Part shown: in pieces, positions 37,291 through 45,324 of the stretch
Layout of the letters: the number at the start of each line of letters is the position of its first letter
Numbering within the stretch: the first letter of the stretch is position 1
From: Falsochrobactrum tianjinense
GTDB lineage: Bacteria > Pseudomonadota > Alphaproteobacteria > Rhizobiales > Rhizobiaceae
DNA: 64,000 nucleotides
Assembly: GCF_019100495.1 (NCBI RefSeq)
Contig: NZ_JAHRVA010000002.1
Coordinates: forward strand, 1 to 64,000
Reading direction: 5' to 3'
Program-made: the position numbers and the translations under genes
Notes under the pieces: model-generated
The model's input: only the letters and a program-made list of their open reading frames with translations
Told to the model about the DNA's origin: nothing
Databases searched by the model: none

Positions 37291-38994
37291 CTATTGCGTA
37301 TAATGCCCTGGCTCTTGCCAATTGAGCAGCCGCGAGGTTTTGCCGATCCCCGGATTGAAGGAATTGGTCGGATCAAGTTCCCGATAGAAGTCTTTAAGCG
37401 AATCCGCTGCCGGATAGAGATGGCCGACATTATGTTCCGCTGGATATTGCGCGCCGCGTGCGCTTAGCAGAGACAGGATCGCATCCTTCACCGCATCGCA
37501 GTCCTCGCCCTTCTTGACCAGATATTCCTGATGCAGGACATGGCAGAAGAAATGGCCGCAATACATCGTGAAATCGATCTTTTGTGCGATCTCGTCGGGC
37601 AGTTTTTCAAACCAGTCGAGCGTGTTGCGCGGCAAGGCAATGTCGAGCGCTACGATATCCTCGACTGTTTTTGGATGAACCGCCCGATAACGGACAACCG
37701 AGCCACCCACGGCAAAACGGTTGAGAAAAGCGGCTGTGCCTTCCTGTTCCGTACATTCGAAATAGGCGCCATTCTGGGTTGGAAAGCGTGCCGAAAGATA
37801 TTGGCGTGCTTCGTCAATGCCAGTATCGCCCATTTTAAGCAGCAGGTGATGGGCATATTTGTCGCGAAAGTCATTGAGGCGCAGCGGCAGGTGCTCGGGC
37901 AGCAATCCTGTTATGAATTGCAGGAGACGGTCGCTGATCGCGCTGCCCAGGCCGAGCTTCTCGGTGATCGCGTCGAACCGGCTCTTGAGCGCAAAGGCGA
38001 GAGGAATCCTGTCGGTGCCGAAAGCCTGAAGGAAGAGAAACAGGTCCTTGCCGTACTGCTGGCTAAGCGCGTAGGCGGAGCTGTGCATATACTCGCCCGC
38101 AATCGGCAGGCTTTCAAAATCGCCGAGAATATCGCGCCGGATATTTTCCAGTTCAGCCGGATCATTGGTGCCGATGTAAAAAACCTGTGTTTTTTCGTCT
38201 GCGGGGAAAGTGTCGAGGCGCAGGGCAAATACGGCAAGCCGTCCTGCCGAGCCGGATGCCTCATATAGCCGCCGGGGGTCTGCATTGAAGCGCGCAGGCG
38301 TTGCAGCAGAAATATCGCGCACATGATTACAATATTCATGATCGGAAGCATGGCGGTTGGCTGAAGTGGCGATGTCGCTCTCGTTTATCTCGCCGCGATC
38401 AAGCCGCCCCAATATTTCCTCCGGGCTTTCGCCCAGTTCAATGCCCAGATGGTTGACAAGCTTGAGTTCACCGCTTGCGGTGGTCTGCGCAAAAAGCGCA
38501 AGCTGCGTGAAGGCCGGGCCGCGACGGATCAGCGAGCCGCCCGAATTGTTGCACACGCCGCCTGTGACGGATGCACCGATGCAGCTTGAGCCGATCACCG
38601 AATGAGGTTCGCGCCCGATGGGGCGCAGGGTCTTTTCAAGTTGGTCGAGCGTCACGCCCGGCTGCGACACGACCTGACCGCCGCCGGTGATGAGGTCGAG
38701 ACGGCGCAGGCGCATTGTATTGATGATGACGACGGGCCGGTCATAGCCTTCGGGAACCGGCGTTGATCCTCCGGTCAGGCCCGTATTGGCGGCCTGGCAG
38801 ATAATGATGGTTCCCGCCTTGTGACAGGCCTGCAATGCGCGCCACATTTCGACCAGCGTGCCCGGCCGCACGACGGCAAGCACTGCACCGCCGCCATAGC
38901 GATAGCCCTGCCGGAAGCGGCGTGTTTGCGCATCGCCGGTCAGCACATGACGGCGACCGGCGATAGTACGAAGTTCATCAATGAGTTGGGACAT
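37291..38994 (-). CDS. dld: Respiratory D-lactate dehydrogenase (quinone, FAD)
   Basis: 567 residues, same size and order as E. coli Dld. The FAD-binding PCMH domain shows QAANTGLTGGSTP (~55-67) and GREPHSVIGSSCIGASVTGG (~107-126), followed by CNNSGGSLIRRGPA. The C-terminal half contains MYCGHFFCHVLHQEYLVKKGEDC (split), typical of the membrane-associated domain. It feeds electrons from D-lactate into the quinone pool. It starts 20 bp after the ribose-type permease gene on the same strand, without a clear ribosome site, so it may be translated with that operon. In this context glycolate or another D-2-hydroxyacid could be the real substrate. Confidence 0.92.
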   Translation of the reverse strand: MSQLIDELRTIAGRRHVLTGDAQTRRFRQGYRYGGGAVLAVVRPGTLVEMWRALQACHKAGTIIICQAANTGLTGGSTPVPEGYDRPVVIINTMRLRRLDLITGGGQVVSQPGVTLDQLEKTLRPIGREPHSVIGSSCIGASVTGGVCNNSGGSLIRRGPAFTQLALFAQTTASGELKLVNHLGIELGESPEEILGRLDRGEINESDIATSANRHASDHEYCNHVRDISAATPARFNADPRRLYEASGSAGRLAVFALRLDTFPADEKTQVFYIGTNDPAELENIRRDILGDFESLPIAGEYMHSSAYALSQQYGKDLFLFLQAFGTDRIPLAFALKSRFDAITEKLGLGSAISDRLLQFITGLLPEHLPLRLNDFRDKYAHHLLLKMGDTGIDEARQYLSARFPTQNGAYFECTEQEGTAAFLNRFAVGGSVVRYRAVHPKTVEDIVALDIALPRNTLDWFEKLPDEIAQKIDFTMYCGHFFCHVLHQEYLVKKGEDCDAVKDAILSLLSARGAQYPAEHNVGHLYPAADSLKDFYRELDPTNSFNPGIGKTSRLLNWQEPGHYTQ

Positions 38995-39014
38995 TATTTT
39001 CAATCATGCAGGTT

Positions 39015-40016
39015 TCAAGCGAAGTAGCGCACGCGGATTGCGTCGATTGCCACTGCGATGAAGATCATGAAGCCGCCGATCATTCCCACATAGAATGAGG
39101 GAATATTGATGATTGCAAGCCCGACCTGAATGACAGTGAGCAGAAGTACGCCGCCCAGAATGCCGATTACATTGCCGCGCCCGCCGAACACACTCACGCC
39201 GCCGATGATGGGGGCTGCGATTGCGTAGAGCAGATAGCTCGAACCCTGATTGGACGTAATGGCCATCTGCCATGACGCCAGCAGAAAGCCTGCCACGCCT
39301 GCAAGAAATCCAGAAATCGTATAGGCGATGATCTTGACGCGGTCAACGCGGATGCCAGCCGAATTGGAAGCGAGCGGATTGCCGCCCACTGCATAGATGG
39401 AACGGCCCAGAACCGTCATGCGCAACAGCACGCCAACCAGTATCAATGCGGCGAGAAAAATCAGCGGCATGACCGGCCATCCGCCGATGGATGCCTGGCC
39501 GATCCAGACATAACCGTCGGTGAGGTTGGTCAGGGTCTTGCCCTGGGTGATCGCCAGCAGGGCCCCTTGCAGGATAATCATCATGGACAGGGTTTGGATC
39601 AATGAAACCATACGCAGCTTCGTGATGCACAGGCCGTTGAAGAAGCCGATGAGCGTGGCGACGCCCACACCGGCCAGCATGGCTGCAAACCACGGCAATC
39701 CCAGATCGGAATAGGCCAGCGCGCCGATTGCCGAGGAGAAGCCGAGATTGGCCGGAATGGAAAGATCGATTTCCGCCACGAGCAGCGGCAGGGCGACCGC
39801 AAGGCCAAGCATGCCCAGCACGGTGGCCTGCACCATGATATTCTGCATGTTCATGACGGTCAGGAAGAACTCGTTAAAGGCTCCAAAACCGAGAAACAGC
39901 GCTACGAGCCAGATCCAGACCACATTATGCAGGACCCAGCCAACCGCCTTGTGGACGGTTTCATTTTTTTTCCTGGGAGATGTTTTCTGTGCGGTTGCTG
40001 TCATAACAGTGCTCAT
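39015..40016 (-). CDS. Ribose-type ABC transporter permease (RbsC family)
   Basis: 333-residue BPD_transp_2 permease with about nine to ten spans. The family motif is in GGNPLASNSAGIRVDRVKII (~215-234), followed by YTISGFLAGVAGFLLASW. AAGGAA lies 8 nt upstream of the ATG. It lies between the ATPase gene and dld in a minus-strand operon controlled by the proposed RpiR operators at 42801 and 42972. Substrate probably a pentose or polyol. Confidence 0.9.
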   Translation of the reverse strand: MSTVMTATAQKTSPRKKNETVHKAVGWVLHNVVWIWLVALFLGFGAFNEFFLTVMNMQNIMVQATVLGMLGLAVALPLLVAEIDLSIPANLGFSSAIGALAYSDLGLPWFAAMLAGVGVATLIGFFNGLCITKLRMVSLIQTLSMMIILQGALLAITQGKTLTNLTDGYVWIGQASIGGWPVMPLIFLAALILVGVLLRMTVLGRSIYAVGGNPLASNSAGIRVDRVKIIAYTISGFLAGVAGFLLASWQMAITSNQGSSYLLYAIAAPIIGGVSVFGGRGNVIGILGGVLLLTVIQVGLAIINIPSFYVGMIGGFMIFIAVAIDAIRVRYFA

Positions 40017-40043
40017 TCTCTTATTCCTTTACCGATGGTGCGG

Positions 40044-41588
40044 TCACGCCTGAGCCAGGCTGCGCAGATTTTCGGTGGTGATTTCGTCGCCGGTTACAAT
40101 TTCCTGAACGGAGCCGTGCCGGAATACGCATACGCGGTCCACGGCCCGCACCAGTTCGTCGGTATCGGTGGACACGATAATGATACTGACGCCCGTTTGG
40201 CTCAGCGCGTCGATGGTGCGCAGCACATCCTGCTTGACGCCAACATCAATGCCCCTGGTTGGTTCGTCGAGGATCAGAAGGCGCGGCTCGGTTGCGAGAA
40301 CGCGGCCAAGACAGACTTTTTGCTGGTTGCCTCCACTCAGCGTATCCACGGCAGCAGCTCCGTTGGCGGCTTTGATCCCCATGCTGGCAAAATAGCCATG
40401 GCAAAGGTCCGCTTCGCGCTTTTGTTGGATGAAGCCGAATGTGGCCCGGCGGTCCAGCGAGGAAAGAGCGATATTGTCGGCGATCGAAAGATGGCCAACA
40501 ACGCCGTCCTTGCGCCGGTCGTCGGAAAGATAGGCGATGCCCCTGTCGAAAGCCGCGCTGGGGTGATGCGGAAGGTTCTCATCTGCGCTGTCAGCCAGGC
40601 TGATCGTGCCGCTTGTTGCGCGGTTGAGGCCAAAAATGGTCCGGGCAAGTTCTTTTGCGCCGGCTCCGGGCAAGCCGGTGAAGCCGACGATTTCGCCGGG
40701 TCTTATATCGAGTTCGTCGAGTTCGACGTGCTGGGCTGTGACATTGCGCAGGCGTACGGCTACGGGTTCATCGCTGAATGTCTTGCGCTCGCGCTGGAAC
40801 AGGTCCAGCCCGCGCCCCAGAACCAGTTCGGAAAGCTGCTCGGACGTCATCGCTTCGATGTCTTCGCTGCCGCCTGCAAGCGCACCATCGCGCAGCACCG
40901 AAACCGCATCACAGATTTCCAGAATTTCGTCATTATAATGGGAAATGAAAATGAAGGTGACGCCTTCATCCTTCAACTGGCGCATGAAATCGAAAAGCTG
41001 GCGGCGGTCGGGAACCGTAAGTGCAGCGGTCGGTTCGTCCAGAATGATGACCTTGCCGCCGGAAAACATGGCGCGCAGAATGTTGAGCTTACGGCGCGCA
41101 ACCGCATTGAGCCTGCCCGCATTCGCATCGGGATCGATCCCCGATCCTTCGAGCATCCTTGCTGCATCGGCCTTGAGCTTCTTCCAGCGCACGAAACCAC
41201 CGCGCGAGGGCCAGATGCCCAGCATCAGGTTTTCGGATGCCGAGATGTGATCGACGATCATCGGCTCCTGCGTGACCAGGAAAACCCCGGCTTCTTCCAT
41301 GGCCTTGACATCGGCGTCGCGGATTGCCTTGCCATTGAGATAGATCGTGCCGCTGCTTGGGGTTCTCTGGCCCGAAATGATGCCCACAAGCGTACTTTTG
41401 CCTGCGCCATTCTCGCCCAGCAGACCATGAATGGAGCCGCGACGTATATTCAGGCTGACCGATCGCAGGGCCGAGAAGGAACCATAATTCTTGCCTACCT
41501 TGTCGACGCGCAAGGCGATGTCACTGACAGGCGCGCTGTTTTGCGCCGGGCTGACTGCCGCATGGGCCTTGGTCTGATTGCTCATCAT
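40044..41588 (-). CDS. Ribose-type ABC transporter ATP-binding protein (RbsA/MglA family)
   Basis: 514 residues with two tandem ABC domains, the CUT2 layout. Domain 1: Walker A GENGAGKSTLVGI (~58-70), Walker B VIILDEPTAAL. Domain 2: a Walker-A-like GLPGAGAKELARTIFGL, signature LSGGNQQKVCLGRVL, Walker B RLLILDEPTRGIDVG. Like other RbsA proteins the second A loop is degenerate. It follows the binding-protein gene after a 105-bp gap with a strong hairpin. Confidence 0.92.
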   Translation of the reverse strand: MMSNQTKAHAAVSPAQNSAPVSDIALRVDKVGKNYGSFSALRSVSLNIRRGSIHGLLGENGAGKSTLVGIISGQRTPSSGTIYLNGKAIRDADVKAMEEAGVFLVTQEPMIVDHISASENLMLGIWPSRGGFVRWKKLKADAARMLEGSGIDPDANAGRLNAVARRKLNILRAMFSGGKVIILDEPTAALTVPDRRQLFDFMRQLKDEGVTFIFISHYNDEILEICDAVSVLRDGALAGGSEDIEAMTSEQLSELVLGRGLDLFQRERKTFSDEPVAVRLRNVTAQHVELDELDIRPGEIVGFTGLPGAGAKELARTIFGLNRATSGTISLADSADENLPHHPSAAFDRGIAYLSDDRRKDGVVGHLSIADNIALSSLDRRATFGFIQQKREADLCHGYFASMGIKAANGAAAVDTLSGGNQQKVCLGRVLATEPRLLILDEPTRGIDVGVKQDVLRTIDALSQTGVSIIIVSTDTDELVRAVDRVCVFRHGSVQEIVTGDEITTENLRSLAQA

Positions 41589-41652
41589 GGTTCATTCCAT
41601 CCGTGGAGCGGCCTGGATTGCAAAGCCGTTCTCTCTTCCTGTTTCACGCATT

Positions 41653-41679
41653 TCCGGTCGCCATTAACTGGCGACCGGA
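41653..41679 (-). terminator. Intercistronic hairpin after sugar-binding gene
   Basis: TCCGGTCGCCA and TGGCGACCGGA are perfect 11-bp arms around the loop TTAAC, 15 bp after the binding-protein stop codon on the minus strand. Confidence 0.7.
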
Positions 41680-41693
41680 TTGCATCACCCTGA

Positions 41694-42776
41694 TCAGGTG
41701 TAGGGAACACCCCAGTCATTTTCCGCGACATAGCCCCAGTGGCGTTTGTCAGAGGCGTTTTCACCGTTGATGACGAATGGCGGAATAATCAGTGTCGGAC
41801 CCGTTGTGCCCTTGACGATTTCGCCCTTCTCCCAGAAGTATTTCTTGTTCTCATAAGTGCCCAGCGGCACCTCTTCGCCCTTCATCGAATGTTCAGCAAG
41901 CATATCGACGGCAATTTCGCCATAAGCGATCGGGTCTTGAGATACACAGGCATCCATGAAGCCTTCCTGAATCCATTTCAGGGCGACCGGTTCGCCGTCA
42001 ATGGTCACGAAAATGACGTGGCCTTCCTCGTCGACTTTTTTCCAGCGGTCCTTCTGCTGAAGAGCAGTGGCAATGCCGCGCGCAGGCGAATCGCTGGGCG
42101 CGTGGACTGCGTCCAGATCCGGATGTTCCGAAAGGGTCGAGAGCGTCACGGAAAGCATCTGCTCAAGCTGGCCTTCGGTCGGGCGCGTGATGTAGGTGAT
42201 GTCAGGATGCTTTGCGAATTCGGCGTCCATGCCTTCCTTGCGCTGGCGCCAGGCGACGCTGGCAAGAGAACCGTAGCAATTGAGCACCTTGCCGCGCGGG
42301 CTGCCATATTTCTTGGTCAGGCGGTCGATGATCTCGCGCGCGGCCATAACGCCGCCTTCGTAATTATCGAAGCTGACGGTGATCGCGACATCGCCGCCAT
42401 CAGCAGGCGTGTCGATGATAGCGACCGGAATTTTCTGCCTGTTATAGCGGCGGATTGCACTGACGATGGCCTGGCTGTCGATCGGATCGGCAACAATGCC
42501 CGCGGGCTTGGACAGCATCAGGCTCTGCCATTGTTCAAGCTGTTTGGTATTGTCGAAATTGGCGTTGGTGGCCTGAAAGGACCATTCCTTGCCATTAACG
42601 GCGCGCTTGACGGCCTCTTCCTCGATGACGAAGAAATAATAGTCGAGGCTCTTATTGCTGAACGGCAGAAATACGCGGTCCTGTGCAAATGCTGCGCGAC
42701 CGGCCAATGTGCTTGCACCCAATGCAAGACCCCCGGCTAGAACATGACGGCGGTTCAGTTTCAGATCGATACTCAT
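41694..42776 (-). CDS. Sugar ABC transporter substrate-binding protein (RbsB family, Tat signal)
   Basis: 360 residues, Peripla_BP_4 family. The start ATG at 42776 has GGGAGG 5 nt upstream; the GTG two codons earlier lies within the ribosome site and is rejected. The leader NRRHVLAGGLALGASTLAG is a twin-arginine signal, so the protein is exported folded. The ligand-domain motifs SNKSLDYYFFVIEEEAVKRA, ADPIDSQAIVSAIRRYN and AVHAPSDSPARGIATALQ follow the ribose-binding pattern. First gene of the importer-dld operon; two copies of the proposed RpiR operator lie upstream (25 and ~200 bp). Confidence 0.9.
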   Translation of the reverse strand: MSIDLKLNRRHVLAGGLALGASTLAGRAAFAQDRVFLPFSNKSLDYYFFVIEEEAVKRAVNGKEWSFQATNANFDNTKQLEQWQSLMLSKPAGIVADPIDSQAIVSAIRRYNRQKIPVAIIDTPADGGDVAITVSFDNYEGGVMAAREIIDRLTKKYGSPRGKVLNCYGSLASVAWRQRKEGMDAEFAKHPDITYITRPTEGQLEQMLSVTLSTLSEHPDLDAVHAPSDSPARGIATALQQKDRWKKVDEEGHVIFVTIDGEPVALKWIQEGFMDACVSQDPIAYGEIAVDMLAEHSMKGEEVPLGTYENKKYFWEKGEIVKGTTGPTLIIPPFVINGENASDKRHWGYVAENDWGVPYT

Positions 42777-42800
42777 GCTCACCTCCCTAGGTATAAGACG

Positions 42801-42818
42801 TATAGTTTCACTACATAG
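42801..42818. promoter_or_regulatory. Proposed RpiR operator, copy a
   Basis: TATAGTTTCACTACATAG, containing the inverted repeat TAGT-TTC-ACTA, 25 bp upstream of the sugar-binding-protein start. Confidence 0.6.
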
Positions 42819-42917
42819 CAGATCTGGTTGTCAAGTTGTTTCGGATGAATCGATAACGCTCACCGCGAGAATTTTCAAGCACATGGCCAAACAACCGGAA
42901 AAATGCCCATAAATTCT

Positions 42918-42958
42918 CCCGGCCATGGCTTTTTCTGTCAGAGAAAGCCATGGCCGGG
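42918..42958. terminator. Strong hairpin downstream of rpiA
   Basis: CCCGGCCATGGCTTT and AAAGCCATGGCCGGG are exact 15-bp arms around an 11-nt loop, 28 bp after the rpiA stop. It lacks a long T-run on either strand but is stable enough to end the aldA-rpiA transcript and insulate the importer promoter. Confidence 0.7.
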
Positions 42959-42971
42959 TCAAATCGTATTT

Positions 42972-42989
42972 AGAAGTTTTACTACATTA
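42972..42989. promoter_or_regulatory. Proposed RpiR operator, copy b
   Basis: AGAAGTTTTACTACATTA shares GTTTTACTACAT with copy e. It overlaps the rpiA stop codon and lies about 170 bp from copy a, a distance that would allow looping. Confidence 0.5.
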
Positions 42990-43691
42990 ACGCATCTGAA
43001 CGTAGGATGTGCCGTCAAAGCAGCCGACAACCATTCCCGCTGATTCACGGGTGAAAAGACCGTTTTCGACCACACCCGGAATGCGGTTGAGTTCGATTTC
43101 AAGCGGTGCCGGCTCGGCGATCACACCGCATTTGCAATCGAGAATGAAATTGCCGCTATCGGTTACCACGGGCTGGTCGTCACGCATGCGGCGCGTCATT
43201 TGCGCAGTGATTCCATGCTCGACCAGAACGCGCGCCACCATCCGTTCGGTCTGCTTCCACGCAAACTGGACCACCTCGACTGGCAGCGGAAAGCCGCCGA
43301 GCTTGTCGACGATCTTGGTCTCGTCGCAGACGGTTATCATCTGTTTCGAGGCATGAGCGATGATCTTTTCCCACAGAAGGCAGGCCCCGCCGCCCTTGAT
43401 CATGTTGAACTGGCGGTCGATTTCGTCGGGTCCATCGACAGTCAGGTCCAGTTCGCCGATTTCATTGGGATCGGTAATGGCGATACCGACTTCACGTGCT
43501 ACATCGATGGTCGAGCGCGATGTGGTAGTGCAGGTGAGTTTCATGCCGTTGGCGACATGTTTGCCAAGTTCGCGAACGAAAAAATGCGAGGTTGTGCCGG
43601 AGCCCAGGCCGAGTTTCATGCCGTCGCGAACGAATTCCTCAATTACTCGCCGCCCTGCTACTTTTTTGGCTTCGTTTTGCTGTTCTGACAT
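42987..43691 (-). CDS. rpiA: Ribose-5-phosphate isomerase A
   Basis: 234 residues. Interconverts ribose 5-phosphate and ribulose 5-phosphate. Catalytic residues are conserved: VDGPDEID (two Asp, ~82-89), the KGGG Lys (~96) and the Glu of LLWEKII (~104-110). Substrate loop GLGSGTTSHF (~29-38) and the C-terminal GVVENGLFTRESAGMVVG match RpiA. It is the last gene of aldA-xylB-gph-rpiR-rpiA and is probably a pathway-specific paralogue; KGGGACLLWEK departs from the usual GALLREK wording, so another phosphosugar substrate is possible. Confidence 0.9.
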   Translation of the reverse strand: MSEQQNEAKKVAGRRVIEEFVRDGMKLGLGSGTTSHFFVRELGKHVANGMKLTCTTTSRSTIDVAREVGIAITDPNEIGELDLTVDGPDEIDRQFNMIKGGGACLLWEKIIAHASKQMITVCDETKIVDKLGGFPLPVEVVQFAWKQTERMVARVLVEHGITAQMTRRMRDDQPVVTDSGNFILDCKCGVIAEPAPLEIELNRIPGVVENGLFTRESAGMVVGCFDGTSYVQMR

Positions 43692-43754
43692 TTGTCTTCC
43701 TTGATGATGGACGATCTGCGGCTGCGCACGGCCGCGTGTGGTGATGGGTTCAAA

Positions 43755-44600
43755 TCAGTCCCGGATTTTGTCGGTCAGCCAGGAATCGAGGGCTGGCAAC
43801 TGGTCGGGGAATTTGCTGCCGCTCGATACGGCAATGGCCGTGACGAGCATATTGACGACGAGGTGGTGGTTGAGGCGCGAGGCCAGCGGTGTCATGAGTT
43901 CCGTCTGGTCATAGGGGAGGACTGCGATCAGCCCATCGGTCACGCGGGCAAGGGGGCTGTCGGCGGCTGTTACCGATACGACGCGCGCGCCGCCCGCCCG
44001 TGCGGCAATGGCCAGTTCCACCATTTGCTTGGTGTGACCCGACTGCGAAAAAATCAGGGCGACCTCATTGGGGTGCGACCGTTCCGCATGCATCCATTGC
44101 TTTTGCCGCCCCATGACCGCTGCACAGCGCATTCCAAGCCGCTGGAACTTGTGCTCGGCGTCGATTGCCGTCACTTCCGAGATGCCGCTTGCATAAATGC
44201 CAGTCCATGTAGCGTCGCGCAAAAGCAGGGCGGCATTCTCAATCTGTTGCGGGATCAGGTCTTCAAGCACACGCTGAATGGCGTTGAGCGAGTTCCGGCA
44301 CGTTTTGCGAACGATATTCTCGATGCCATCGTCGGGAATGATCTGCTCATAGACGAATGGTGCGGACGGAACGAGGCTCTGGGCGAGATGGAGTTTAAAA
44401 TCCTGATAGCCGTCAAAGCCGAACCTGCGGCTGAAGCGCATGATTGTGGGATCGCTGACGGAGCAGCGCTCGGCGAGCTTGGCCATGCTCATATGGATGA
44501 CGTCGCCGGGCGATGTGCTTACGAATTTTGCAAGCCGCTGCTCGGCCGCCCCCATCGCATCCATTTCCTGAAATATGGACTGTAACAGGCTGACGGTCAT
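43755..44600 (-). CDS. RpiR/MurR-family transcriptional regulator
   Basis: 281 residues: an N-terminal HTH_6 domain (~1-75; AKLAERCSVSDPTIMRFSRRFGF) and a C-terminal SIS phosphosugar-binding domain (~120-250; IYASGISEVTAIDAEHKFQRLG and ALIFSQSGHTKQMVELA). SIS regulators sense sugar phosphates. Its start overlaps the gph stop by ATGA, so it is made with the pathway it presumably controls. Five motif copies near the three local promoters (42801, 42972, 48374, 48533, 48580) are its likely operators. Confidence 0.92.
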   Translation of the reverse strand: MTVSLLQSIFQEMDAMGAAEQRLAKFVSTSPGDVIHMSMAKLAERCSVSDPTIMRFSRRFGFDGYQDFKLHLAQSLVPSAPFVYEQIIPDDGIENIVRKTCRNSLNAIQRVLEDLIPQQIENAALLLRDATWTGIYASGISEVTAIDAEHKFQRLGMRCAAVMGRQKQWMHAERSHPNEVALIFSQSGHTKQMVELAIAARAGGARVVSVTAADSPLARVTDGLIAVLPYDQTELMTPLASRLNHHLVVNMLVTAIAVSSGSKFPDQLPALDSWLTDKIRD

Positions 44601-45286
44601 GCAATCCGTTCCTTTGCCACTTCGTCATCTGCACCGGGGCGATAGTTCATGAGATCAGAAATTCGTGTAAGACGCTGATGCGGCTCTACATCCACTTCTG
44701 CCCCGCCGCCCCACGGCACAACAAAGAAGGTTGCATCAGCACCTTTCGCAGTTGCCCGGTCGACATTGGTGTCGCCGATATAGGCCCAGCTTTTAGCCTC
44801 CAGCCCCATCTGTTCTACCACGGCCAGCAGGTGGCCAGGATCGGGCTTGCAGGCAGGCACGGCATCCGCGCCCAGGGCCACGTCAAATATATGATCGAGC
44901 TTGAGGAGCTTGAGAATTTCCTGCGTGAGAGCGTGGGGCTTGTTGGTGCAGATGCCAAGTCGAAATCCAGCCTTGTGAAGCCCTTCCAGATCCTCGCGGA
45001 CATGATCGAAAAAGCGCGTCTTCTCGGCGGGATTGCGGTGATAGTTCTCAATATAGCTCTTGACCGCCGCATCGACCGTCGCATCATCGGAGGGCAGGCC
45101 CTGATCGATGAAAATATCCAGCAGCAGACGGCGCGGTCCATTGCCAATGAATTTTTCGACATAGGCCACATCGAGTTCCCGCCAGCCGTGATCCTTCATA
45201 TAGACATTCACGGCGGCGGCGATATCCGGTGCGCTATCGATGAGGGTGCCGTCGAGATCGAAAATCAAGGCTGAATATTGGGTCAT
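44597..45286 (-). CDS. HAD-family phosphatase (Gph-like)
   Basis: 229 residues. Motif I FDLDGTLIDS (~8-17) with the nucleophilic Asp, motif II CTNKP (~108), and motif IV YIGDTNVDRATAKGADA (~165-181) define a haloacid-dehalogenase phosphatase of the phosphoglycolate phosphatase group. Start chosen at MTQYSAL; an in-frame ATG eight codons earlier (45310) is possible. It lies between xylB and rpiR. Inside a pentose operon it may remove a dead-end phosphosugar or act on phosphoglycolate, which would fit with the aldehyde dehydrogenase and Dld; this is inference. Confidence 0.85.
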   Translation of the reverse strand: MTQYSALIFDLDGTLIDSAPDIAAAVNVYMKDHGWRELDVAYVEKFIGNGPRRLLLDIFIDQGLPSDDATVDAAVKSYIENYHRNPAEKTRFFDHVREDLEGLHKAGFRLGICTNKPHALTQEILKLLKLDHIFDVALGADAVPACKPDPGHLLAVVEQMGLEAKSWAYIGDTNVDRATAKGADATFFVVPWGGGAEVDVEPHQRLTRISDLMNYRPGADDEVAKERIA

Positions 45287-45324
45287 AAGATGGGCAGTCC
45301 TGTCGTTCATCTGCTTGCAATGAA

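Noticed and set aside
39927-41693. 588-codon plus-strand open frame
   Set aside because: It lies antisense to the RbsA-type ATPase gene, which has complete Walker and signature motifs; the antisense reading has no domain character and arises from codon bias in a GC-rich genome.
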